In this document: piece after piece, positions 53,641 to 60,670 of the stretch
Layout: each line of letters begins with the position of its first letter
Numbering within the stretch: the stretch's first letter is position 1
Origin: Prevotella sp.
GTDB lineage: Bacteria; Bacteroidota; Bacteroidia; Bacteroidales; Bacteroidaceae
NCBI GenBank assembly: GCA_016291085.1
Contig: JAEEVW010000015.1
Span: 1 to 64,000 of the forward strand
Direction of reading: 5' to 3'
DNA: 64,000 nucleotides
The notes under the pieces: model-generated
Told to the model about the DNA's origin: nothing
The model's database searches: none
What the model saw: only the letters and a program-made list of their open reading frames with translations
Program-made: the position numbers and the translations under genes

Positions 53641-53798
53641 GTCATAAGTGTCATTAGTCATTAGTGTCATTAAGGTTTTTTGATTGTGTGAAGTTGATTT
53701 TATGCACCAATATAATAAAAATATATTTTTATTATATTAGTGTGATTGTTTTGCATTCGAAATTCTTAATGACACTAATGACTAATGACACTTATGAC
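53641..53798. repeat. 34-bp perfect inverted repeat around a 30-bp palindrome
   Basis: 53641-53674 is the exact reverse complement of 53765-53798, with 90 bp between. The arms are built of GTCATTA / GTGTCATTA units. In the spacer 53709-53738 is itself a perfect AT-only 30-bp palindrome, flanked by CAC / GTG. No frame in it looks coding. The rest of the 438-bp gap (53583-54020) holds only the nucleotidase promoter and the kdsB terminator. It could be a foldback/MITE-like element or a recombination site. Confidence 0.9.
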
Positions 53799-53929
53799 CA
53801 TGCTCCTATGTGTAAAATTGCCTGTTGGAATTGTGGAATTATGGGAGCGAAAAATATTTACAGTCATTTTAATTGTAGAAAATGTGAAAATGGTGTGCAG
53901 GGCGGCGTGGAATATGTTTCAGGCCTACA

Positions 53930-53961
53930 AAAATTTGCGCCCTGCCCAGGGCGCAAATTTT
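53930..53961 (-). terminator. Terminator of kdsB
   Basis: A perfect 14-bp stem (53930-53943 with 53948-53961) and 4-nt loop. Read on the minus strand it ends in a T run, 60 bp after the kdsB stop. Confidence 0.8.
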
Positions 53962-54020
53962 AGAAGCCTATGTCGGAGAAAATCGTGAGTTTGGAGAGTT
54001 TTTAGTAATGCTATAATTAT

Positions 54021-54773
54021 TTACAAAACAGATATTGTTTCTTTCAGAAATTCCTCGGCGCGTTGGAGGTCTTCGGGGGTGTCAATGCCTACCGTTTCGA
54101 CGTCGGTAAGACCCACACGGATGCGAAAACCGTTCTCCAGCCAGCGCAATTGTTCCAGACTTTCGGCAATTTCGAGCGGTGATTGAGGCAGTTTAGTGAC
54201 CTCGCGCAGCACTTCGCGACGGTATGCATAGAGGCCCAAATGTTTCAAAAATGGGTATTTTTCGAGCCAAACGGTCTGTTCCTGACCGCGAACGAAGGGG
54301 ATGATGGAGCGGCTGAAATAGAGTGCAAAACCCTGCAGGTCGGTGACGATTTTCGGGGAATTCGGGTTCTGTGCAGCCTCGATAGTTTCGAATTGTTTAC
54401 CAAGCGTACCTATTTGAGTCCCAGCGTGTTCAAACAGTTGCATTAGAGTTTCTATTTGGGACTTCTGGATGAATGGTTCGTCACCCTGAATGTTGATGAT
54501 GACATCGGCATCGGTGCCGATTTTTTCGGCTGCTTCCTCAATACGGTCCGTGCCGCTTTTGTGGTCGGCACGTGTCATCACCGCACGACCGCCAAACGCC
54601 TCGACGCATGCAAAAATGCGTTCGTCGTCGGTGGCGACATAAGCCTCGGGGAGCACGGAGGAAGCTTGTTCGTATACTCGCTGGATAACGGTTTTTCCGC
54701 CCAGGACGGCCAGCGGTTTGCCTGGAAAGCGCGTCGATGCATAGCGCGCAGGGATGATGCCGATGAATTTCAT
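54021..54773 (-). CDS. kdsB: 3-deoxy-manno-octulosonate cytidylyltransferase
   Basis: A 250-residue CMP-Kdo synthetase with IIPARYASTRFPGKPLAVLGGKT (CTP loop), VATDDERI, SGTDRIEEAAEKI, NIQGDEPFI and HLGLYAYRREVL. It activates Kdo for lipid A core synthesis, confirming a Gram-negative envelope. It is a single gene between its own promoter and a strong terminator. Confidence 0.96.
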   Translation of the reverse strand: MKFIGIIPARYASTRFPGKPLAVLGGKTVIQRVYEQASSVLPEAYVATDDERIFACVEAFGGRAVMTRADHKSGTDRIEEAAEKIGTDADVIINIQGDEPFIQKSQIETLMQLFEHAGTQIGTLGKQFETIEAAQNPNSPKIVTDLQGFALYFSRSIIPFVRGQEQTVWLEKYPFLKHLGLYAYRREVLREVTKLPQSPLEIAESLEQLRWLENGFRIRVGLTDVETVGIDTPEDLQRAEEFLKETISVL

Positions 54774-54799
54774 ATCGTTTGTATTTCTTAATGTGCTTG

Positions 54800-54807
54800 C
54801 AAAATTA
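54800..54807 (-). promoter_or_regulatory. -7 element of kdsB
   Basis: TAATTTTG followed by C on the minus strand, 26 bp before the start. No clear -33 element. Confidence 0.5.
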
Positions 54808-54847
54808 CAAAATAAAAATAAAAAAACGGATAAGATTCCATAAAATA

Positions 54848-54879
54848 TTTGGCAGTCTCGAAAAAAATTCGTACCTTTG
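54848..54879 (+). promoter_or_regulatory. Promoter of the MORN-repeat gene
   Basis: TTTG (54848-54851), 20-bp spacer, TACCTTTG (54872-54879); the ATG is 25 bp downstream. Confidence 0.8.
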
Positions 54880-54904
54880 TAAAGTTTTTAATGGTTGCAC
54901 GAAT

Positions 54905-56026
54905 ATGACAAGACTGAGATATATCATCATTACGATAATGGTTATGGGCGCAGGGGCGGTCTCTGCGCAGAAAATCACGCTGGGCTCGTGTAAGATGAAG
55001 GACGGCGGCAGCTACCAGGGCGAGATGCAGGCCGGCAAGCCCCATGGCAAGGGGCGTACTGCATGGAAGGATGGCGACGTGTTCGAGGGCGAATACGTCA
55101 AGGGCAAGCGTCAGGGGTTCGGTATTTACACCTTTGCCGACGGCGAGAAGTACGAGGGCGAATGGATGCAGGACCATCAGCACGGCAAGGGCATCTACTA
55201 CTACGCCAATAATAATAGGTATGACGGCCTCTGGTACCGCGACGACCGCGAGGGTCACGGGGTGATGTACTATTTCAACGGCGACAAGTACGACGGCAGC
55301 TGGAAGGCCGATATGCGTCATGGACAGGGGCGCTACACGTTCAAGGCCGGTGCCTATTACGACGGCGAATGGCGCCAGGACAAGAAGAGTGGGCGAGGTC
55401 GCTTCGACTGGGGCGACGGCTCGGTGTACGATGGTCAGTGGGCGAACGACCACCAGAACGGCAAAGGCACCTACCATTATGCCAACGGCGACGTCTATAT
55501 CGGACAGTTTGCCAACGACGTCCAGCACGGCAAGGGCATCTACAAGTTCCAGAACGGCGATATCTACGAGGGCGACTATGTCGAGGGCTCGCGCACTGGT
55601 CAGGGCGTGTTCCGCTATGCCAACGGCGACAAGTATACCGGTCAGTTTCTGAATGGCGACAAGTCGGGTCAGGGCATGCTCGTCTGGAAGCACGGCGACA
55701 CCTATCAGGGTGAGTGGAAACTGGACAAGCCCAACGGTCGCGGCAAGCTGACCACGAAAGCAGGCGACGTCTTTGAGGGACAGTTCAAGGACGGCAAGAT
55801 ACACGGCGAGGGCATTGCCCGCTATGCCGACGGCTCGAAGTTCAAGGGCCACTTCAGACAAGGCAAGCGCAATGGTCCGGCCATCGAGGAAGACAAGGAT
55901 GGCAAGCGTTTTGAGGGTACCTACGTCGACGACAAGCGCGACGGTGCCTTCATCGAAAAAGACCGCAACGGCAACATTGTCGCACGAGGCAGTTACGTTC
56001 GCGGCCGTAGACAGGCGGAAAGGTAA
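54905..56026 (+). CDS. Secreted MORN-repeat protein
   Basis: A 373-residue protein with a signal peptide (TRLRYIIITIMVMGAGAVSAQ) followed by 13-14 tandem MORN units of exactly 23 residues, pattern YxGxWxxDxxxGxGxYxYxNGDx, from ~38 to ~358. The last two units are degenerate and charged (GKRFEGTYVDDKRDGAFIEKD). MORN repeats form extended beta-hairpin arrays used as scaffolds; secreted bacterial ones have no fixed role. The start at 54905 follows the promoter and gives the signal peptide; an upstream in-frame ATG lies before the promoter. Opposite-strand frames here are codon-bias shadows. Confidence 0.9.
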   Translation: MTRLRYIIITIMVMGAGAVSAQKITLGSCKMKDGGSYQGEMQAGKPHGKGRTAWKDGDVFEGEYVKGKRQGFGIYTFADGEKYEGEWMQDHQHGKGIYYYANNNRYDGLWYRDDREGHGVMYYFNGDKYDGSWKADMRHGQGRYTFKAGAYYDGEWRQDKKSGRGRFDWGDGSVYDGQWANDHQNGKGTYHYANGDVYIGQFANDVQHGKGIYKFQNGDIYEGDYVEGSRTGQGVFRYANGDKYTGQFLNGDKSGQGMLVWKHGDTYQGEWKLDKPNGRGKLTTKAGDVFEGQFKDGKIHGEGIARYADGSKFKGHFRQGKRNGPAIEEDKDGKRFEGTYVDDKRDGAFIEKDRNGNIVARGSYVRGRRQAER

Positions 56027-56044
56027 AAAAGTAAAAAGGTAAAA
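56021..56044 (+). repeat. Octamer array AGGTAAAA x3 over the MORN gene stop
   Basis: AGGTAAAA, AAGTAAAA, AGGTAAAA; the first contains the stop codon. Same unit as at 19741-19772. Confidence 0.8.
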
Positions 56045-56074
56045 AGTGTTCAACTACTTAAAAATAAGACAGTT

Positions 56075-56521
56075 ATGATTATCGACAAGATTGAGAACCT
56101 GAAGAATTACGCCTCGGTGAACCCGCTGTTCCCGAAGGTGGTAGAGTTTATCGAACAGCACGACCTCGACAAGTTGGAACTTGGTAAGCACGAGATTGTT
56201 GGCAAGGACCTCTTTGTCAACATCCAGATGGCCAAAGGACGTTCGCCCGAGGAGGCCGTCATTGAGACCCACGACAAGATGATCGACATCCAGATTCCGC
56301 TGTCTGCCGAAGAGACGTTCGGCTACACCCAGCGCGACCTGCTGCCCAAGGCAGACTATAATGCCGAGAAGGATATCACGAAGATTCCCGACCTGGCCGC
56401 AGAGAGCTACATCACCTGCCAGCCCGGTATGATGGCCATCTTCTTCCCACAGGACGGTCACGCCCCCTGCATCGCCGGCGTTCCCGAAATCAAAAAGGCA
56501 ATATTCAAAGTGAAGGCCTGA
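56075..56521 (+). CDS. YhcH/YjgK/YiaL family protein (DUF386)
   Basis: A 148-residue cupin-like protein: MIIDKIENLKNYASVNPLFPKVVEFI, ETHDKMIDIQIPLSAEETFGY and MMAIFFPQDGHAPCIA, the last two holding likely metal ligands (His/Glu/Asp). Relatives include the EbgC beta-galactosidase subunit and proteins of sialic-acid and alginate use; some act on anomers of sugars. It lies between the MORN and branching-enzyme genes, so an anomer role in glucan metabolism is possible but only inferred. Confidence 0.9.
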   Translation: MIIDKIENLKNYASVNPLFPKVVEFIEQHDLDKLELGKHEIVGKDLFVNIQMAKGRSPEEAVIETHDKMIDIQIPLSAEETFGYTQRDLLPKADYNAEKDITKIPDLAAESYITCQPGMMAIFFPQDGHAPCIAGVPEIKKAIFKVKA

Positions 56522-56548
56522 CATCCCTAATATTCCTAACAACCCTAT
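56522..56548 (+). repeat. Array of 9-bp units with CCTAA / CCCTA cores
   Basis: CATCCCTAA, TATTCCTAA, CAACCCTAT fill the gap before glgB. Confidence 0.65.
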
Positions 56549-56554
56549 ATTACT

Positions 56555-58663
56555 ATGGCAACAACAAAGAAAGCAACAACGGCAAAGCCCGCCGCAAAGA
56601 AGACCACAACGGCAAAGAAGGCCGCTCCGAAGAAAGTCAAGAAGGTTGAAGAGCCTCAGCACATCGGTCTGGTAAGAGATGACGGCTGGCTCGAGCCTTT
56701 CGAGCAGGCCATTCGCGGCCGTCACGATCATGCCCTGTGGAAGATTGGTCAGCTGACCCGTAACGGCAAGACAACACTGTCGCAGTTTGCCTCCGGTCAC
56801 CTCTATTTCGGCCTGCACAAGCTCGCCAAGGGCTGGGTGTTCCGCGAGTGGGCACCGAATGCCACCGAGATCTACCTGATTGGTGACTTTAACAACTGGC
56901 AGGAGTCGGACAAATACAAATGCAAGCGTGTGGAAGGTACTGGCAATTGGGAACTGAAACTCTCGGAAAAGGCCATCAAGCACGGCGACCTTTATAAAAT
57001 GAAGGTGAAGTGGAACGGTGGCGAGGGCGAGCGTATTCCTGCCTGGTGCCGTCGCGTCGTTCAGGACGACCAGACGAAGATATTCTCCGCTCAGGTGTGG
57101 AATCCCGAAAAGCCCTATGAGTGGAAGAAAAAGACCTTCAAGCCCAATAAGTCTCCGCTGTTGATCTATGAGTGCCACGTGGGTATGGGGCAGGATGCCG
57201 AAAAGGTGGGTACCTATAAGGAATTCACTCAGAACGTGCTGCCGCGCGTCAAGAAGGACGGCTACAACGCCATTCAGGTGATGGCCATCCAGGAGCACCC
57301 GTATTATGGCTCGTTCGGCTATCATGTATCGTCATTCTTCGCGCCATCCAGCCGTTTCGGAACACCTGAGGACCTGAAGGAGATGATTGATACCGCCCAC
57401 AAGATGGGTATCGCCGTCATCATGGATATCGTGCACTCGCATGCTGTAAAGAACGAGGTCGAGGGCTTGGGTAACCTCGCTGGCGACCCCAACCAGTTCT
57501 TCTATCCCGGCGATCGCCACGAGCATCCGGCATGGGACTCGCTGTGCTTCGACTACGGTAAGGACGACGTGCTGCACTTCCTGCTCTCGAACTGCAAATA
57601 CTGGCTCGAGGAGTTTAAGTTCGACGGCTTCCGATTCGACGGCGTGACCTCGATGCTGTACTATTCACATGGCCTGGGCGAGGCCTTCGGAGGCTATGGC
57701 GACTATTTCAACGGCCATGAGGACGACAACGCCATCTGCTACCTGACGCTGGCCAACTGCCTGATCCACGAAGTCAACAAGAACGCCATCACCATTGCCG
57801 AGGAAGTATCGGGTATGCCCGGTCTGGCAGCAAAGTTCGAGGATGGCGGCTACGGCTTCGACTACCGCATGGCGATGAATATCCCCGACTACTGGATCAA
57901 GACCATCAAGGAGGTACGCGACGAGGATATCAATGTCTGCTCGATTTTCTGGGAAGTCAAGAACCGTCGTCCTGACGAGAAGACCATCTCGTACTGCGAG
58001 TCGCACGACCAGGCACTGGTGGGTGACAAGACCATCATCTTCCGTCTCATCGATGCCGACATGTACTGGCACTTTGCCAAGAAGGATGTCAACGACCTGG
58101 CCCAGCGTGGTATTGCCCTGCACAAGATGATCCGTCTGGTGACAGCCGGTGCCATCAATGGCGGCTACCTGAACTTCATGGGCAACGAGTTCGGACATCC
58201 TGAATGGATTGACTTCCCACGCGAGGGTAACGGCTGGAGCTACAAGTATGCCCGTCGTCAGTGGAACCTGGTGGACAACAAGGACCTCTGCTACCACTGG
58301 CTCGGCGACTTCGACCAGAAGATGCTCGAGGTCATCAAGTCGCAGAAGAACTTCCAGGCTACACCCGTTCAGGAAATCTGGCACGACGACGGCGACCAGG
58401 TGCTGTGCTACATGCGTGGCGACTTGGTGTTCGTCTTCAACTTCTCGCCGACACGCTCGTATACCGACTACGGATTCCTCGTACCCACGGGCTCTTACGA
58501 GGTGGTGCTCAACACCGATGCCAAGGAGTTTGGTGGCAACGGATTTGCCGACGATACGGTGACACACATCACCAATTACGACCCGCTGTATGTGCAGGAC
58601 CGCAAGGAGTGGCTCAAACTCTACATTCCTGCCCGTTCGGCTGTCGTCCTGAAGAAGCAGTAG
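56555..58663 (+). CDS. glgB: 1,4-alpha-glucan branching enzyme with a Lys/Ala/Thr-rich N-terminal tail
   Basis: A 702-residue GH13 enzyme. Residues 1-34 (ATTKKATTAKPAAKKTTTAK...) resemble a histone-H1-like tail. A CBM48 domain follows (FREWAPNATEIYLIGDFNNWQ, ~105-125), then the (beta/alpha)8 barrel with DIVHSHAVKNE, FDGFRFDGVTSM (nucleophile Asp), TIAEEVSGMPG (acid Glu) and CESHDQALVGDK, and a C-terminal beta domain. It makes alpha-1,6 branches in glycogen. The eukaryote-like GBE subfamily is suggested by FRFDGVTSMLYYSHG. The tail is not needed for the fold and could bind DNA, RNA or glycogen. Confidence 0.94.
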   Translation: MATTKKATTAKPAAKKTTTAKKAAPKKVKKVEEPQHIGLVRDDGWLEPFEQAIRGRHDHALWKIGQLTRNGKTTLSQFASGHLYFGLHKLAKGWVFREWAPNATEIYLIGDFNNWQESDKYKCKRVEGTGNWELKLSEKAIKHGDLYKMKVKWNGGEGERIPAWCRRVVQDDQTKIFSAQVWNPEKPYEWKKKTFKPNKSPLLIYECHVGMGQDAEKVGTYKEFTQNVLPRVKKDGYNAIQVMAIQEHPYYGSFGYHVSSFFAPSSRFGTPEDLKEMIDTAHKMGIAVIMDIVHSHAVKNEVEGLGNLAGDPNQFFYPGDRHEHPAWDSLCFDYGKDDVLHFLLSNCKYWLEEFKFDGFRFDGVTSMLYYSHGLGEAFGGYGDYFNGHEDDNAICYLTLANCLIHEVNKNAITIAEEVSGMPGLAAKFEDGGYGFDYRMAMNIPDYWIKTIKEVRDEDINVCSIFWEVKNRRPDEKTISYCESHDQALVGDKTIIFRLIDADMYWHFAKKDVNDLAQRGIALHKMIRLVTAGAINGGYLNFMGNEFGHPEWIDFPREGNGWSYKYARRQWNLVDNKDLCYHWLGDFDQKMLEVIKSQKNFQATPVQEIWHDDGDQVLCYMRGDLVFVFNFSPTRSYTDYGFLVPTGSYEVVLNTDAKEFGGNGFADDTVTHITNYDPLYVQDRKEWLKLYIPARSAVVLKKQ

Positions 58664-58710
58664 TCTTTTTTACTACGAATTTTTACGAATTTGTTTATTC
58701 GATAATAATC

Positions 58711-58741
58711 CATAGAACCCGCCGTTTTGGTGGGTTTTATG
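58711..58741 (+). terminator. Terminator after glgB
   Basis: CATAGAACCCGCC pairs with GGTGGGTTTTATG (one bulge, one wobble) with a TTTT loop, 48 bp after the stop. The T tract is inside the stem, so efficiency is uncertain. Confidence 0.6.
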
Positions 58742-58815
58742 GTATTTATATACATATTTGCAGACAAAAATGATATTTTTTTTGCAAAATAGTGTCCGTT
58801 TACAATAAAAATTAG

Positions 58816-58823
58816 TAATTTTG
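58816..58823 (+). promoter_or_regulatory. -7 element of dapA
   Basis: TAATTTTG followed by CAC, 30 bp before the ATG at 58854. No TTTG at the normal distance; one lies 31 bp upstream. Confidence 0.55.
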
Positions 58824-58853
58824 CACACAAATAGTAAGAATTCTTATTTTTTT

Positions 58854-59741
58854 ATGGTACGTAACATATTCAAAGGACTTGGTATCGCACTGGTCACGCC
58901 CTTCAATGCGGACGGATCGGTGGACTACAAGTCGCTCATCCGATTGGTCGAATATCAGCTCGACAACGGAGCTGATTTCCTCTGCATTCTGGCGACAACG
59001 GGTGAGACACCCACACTGACTGCCGACGAGAAGCAACGCATCAAAGAGACGATAGTGAGTCTGGTAGGCGGTCGCGTACCCATCCTGATGGGATGTGGAG
59101 GCAACAACACAGCGGCCATTATCGAAGAGCTGCAGACACGCGATTTTCAGGGTATCGACGGCATACTGAGCGTATGTCCCTATTACAACAAACCTTCGCA
59201 GGAAGGACTCTACCAGCATTTCAAGGCCATCGCAAACGCCACGAAATTGCCGGTAGTGCTCTATAATGTCCCTGGTCGTACCGGTGTCAATATGACGGCT
59301 GCTACAACGGTCCGTCTGGCCACCGACTGCAAGAACATCGTGGCCATCAAGGAGGCTTCAGGCAATCTGGAGCAGGTCGACGAGATTATCAAGAACAAGC
59401 CGAACACCTTCGACGTCATCAGTGGCGACGACGCCCTGACGTTCCCGATGGTCAGCTGCGGTGCTGTGGGCGTCATCAGCGTTATAGGTAACGCCCTGCC
59501 CAAGGAGTTCTCGAAGATGATCCGTCTGCAGATGCGTGGCGAGTACGATGCTGCACGCAAGATTCACCACCGCTTCATCGACCTCTTCTCGCTGCTCTTC
59601 GTCGACGGAAACCCTGCCGGTGTGAAGGCCATGCTCAGCGAGATGGGCTATATCGAGAATGTACTGCGCCTGCCCCTGGTGCCGATGCGCGTCAAGAATG
59701 TGCAGCGCATGAGTGAGATTTTAAAGGAGTTAAAAATATAA
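58854..59741 (+). CDS. dapA: 4-hydroxy-tetrahydrodipicolinate synthase
   Basis: A 295-residue Schiff-base aldolase: GLGIALVTPFNADGSVDY, TTGE at 48-51, catalytic Tyr137 (LYNVPGRTG) and Lys166 (VAIKEASGN), GDDALTFP. First step of lysine/diaminopimelate synthesis from pyruvate and aspartate semialdehyde. The start at 58854 was chosen since an earlier in-frame ATG overlaps the -7 element. Confidence 0.96.
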   Translation: MVRNIFKGLGIALVTPFNADGSVDYKSLIRLVEYQLDNGADFLCILATTGETPTLTADEKQRIKETIVSLVGGRVPILMGCGGNNTAAIIEELQTRDFQGIDGILSVCPYYNKPSQEGLYQHFKAIANATKLPVVLYNVPGRTGVNMTAATTVRLATDCKNIVAIKEASGNLEQVDEIIKNKPNTFDVISGDDALTFPMVSCGAVGVISVIGNALPKEFSKMIRLQMRGEYDAARKIHHRFIDLFSLLFVDGNPAGVKAMLSEMGYIENVLRLPLVPMRVKNVQRMSEILKELKI

Positions 59742-59746
59742 ACCGA

Positions 59747-59771
59747 AAATCCGGACATCCGGAATATCCGG
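59747..59771 (+). repeat. Array xxATCCGG x3 between dapA and the AraC gene
   Basis: AAATCCGG, ACATCCGG, AATATCCGG, 8-9 bp units, just before the next start codon. Confidence 0.7.
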
Positions 59772-59778
59772 TCAAACT

Positions 59779-60663
59779 ATGGAAGAGTCGAGAGTCATTC
59801 ACGAAATCACCCCGCTGATGGGTAAGGACGCCCTCTATATTGCCGATCGCAGGAAGAAGGAGTTCACCTATCCCATTCACAACCACGAGGTGTTCGAGCT
59901 CAATTTCGTTGAGCATGCGCCTGGTGTGCGCCGTATCGTGGGCGACTCCAACGAGGTCATTGACGACTACGACCTCGTACTCATCACCAGTCCCGATCTG
60001 GAGCACGTCTGGGAACAGAACACGTGCACCAGCGACGATATCCGCGAGATTACCATACAGTTCTATCTGGACATGAGCGACGATGGATTCCTGTCGCGCA
60101 ACCCCTTCTATAGCGTTCGCAAGATGCTGAAGGAGGCCCGAAAAGGACTGGCATTCCCCATGTCGGCCATTATGCGCGTCTACCAGCAGCTCGACACGTT
60201 GAGCTCGGTGAAGGACGGCTTCTATGCGGTAATGCAGTTTATGACCATTCTCTACGAACTGTCGCGCTGTGATGGAGTCCGTACGCTGGCTACGTCGAGC
60301 TATGCAAAAGTCGAGGTGGAGAGCGACTCGCGCCGTGTGCTGAAAGTGAAGAACTACATCGCCAAGAACTACATGGACGAAATCCGACTGAACACGCTGG
60401 CCGATATTGCCGGCATGAGTCCGTCGGCATTCAGTCGCTTCTTCAAGCTCCACACGGGGCGTAACCTCAGCGAATACATCATCGAGATGCGACTGGGCTA
60501 TGCCAGCCGAATGCTCGTTGATACGGCCAAGAGTGTGGCGGAAATCAGTTTCCAGAGCGGATTCAACAACCTGAGCAACTTCAACCGCATCTTCAAGAAG
60601 AAGAAAGGTTGTTCGCCCTCAGAGTTCCGCGAGAATTATCATAAGACAAGAATCATAGTCTGA
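59779..60663 (+). CDS. AraC family transcriptional regulator
   Basis: A 294-residue protein with an N-terminal cupin-like sensing domain (FTYPIHNHEVFELNFVEHAPGVRRIVGDSNEVIDDYDLVLI) and two C-terminal helix-turn-helix motifs (LADIAGMSPSAFSRFFKLHTG; VAEISFQSGFNNLSNFNRIFKKKKGCSPSEFR). It probably responds to a sugar or other small ligand. It stands 7 bp before the SpoIIE-type gene and may control that module or itself. Confidence 0.93.
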   Translation: MEESRVIHEITPLMGKDALYIADRRKKEFTYPIHNHEVFELNFVEHAPGVRRIVGDSNEVIDDYDLVLITSPDLEHVWEQNTCTSDDIREITIQFYLDMSDDGFLSRNPFYSVRKMLKEARKGLAFPMSAIMRVYQQLDTLSSVKDGFYAVMQFMTILYELSRCDGVRTLATSSYAKVEVESDSRRVLKVKNYIAKNYMDEIRLNTLADIAGMSPSAFSRFFKLHTGRNLSEYIIEMRLGYASRMLVDTAKSVAEISFQSGFNNLSNFNRIFKKKKGCSPSEFRENYHKTRIIV

Positions 60664-60670
60664 GCAGCGT

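Noticed and set aside
53641..53798. Inverted repeat as a transcription terminator
   Set aside because: The 90-bp spacer and lack of a T tract do not fit, and the adjacent kdsB already has a hairpin terminator at 53930-53961.
53664..53963. Small plus-strand frame with CxxC pairs in the 438-bp gap
   Set aside because: It begins in one arm of the inverted repeat, runs through the other and into the kdsB terminator, and has no promoter; the Cys pairs look accidental.
54788..57325. Long minus-strand frames of 421 and 423 codons opposite the MORN, YhcH and glgB genes
   Set aside because: They mirror GC-rich, strongly biased codons of the real plus-strand genes, have no recognisable domains, and the second spans parts of several genes.
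57665..58567. 300-codon minus-strand frame inside glgB
   Set aside because: Antisense shadow of the branching enzyme; no family features.
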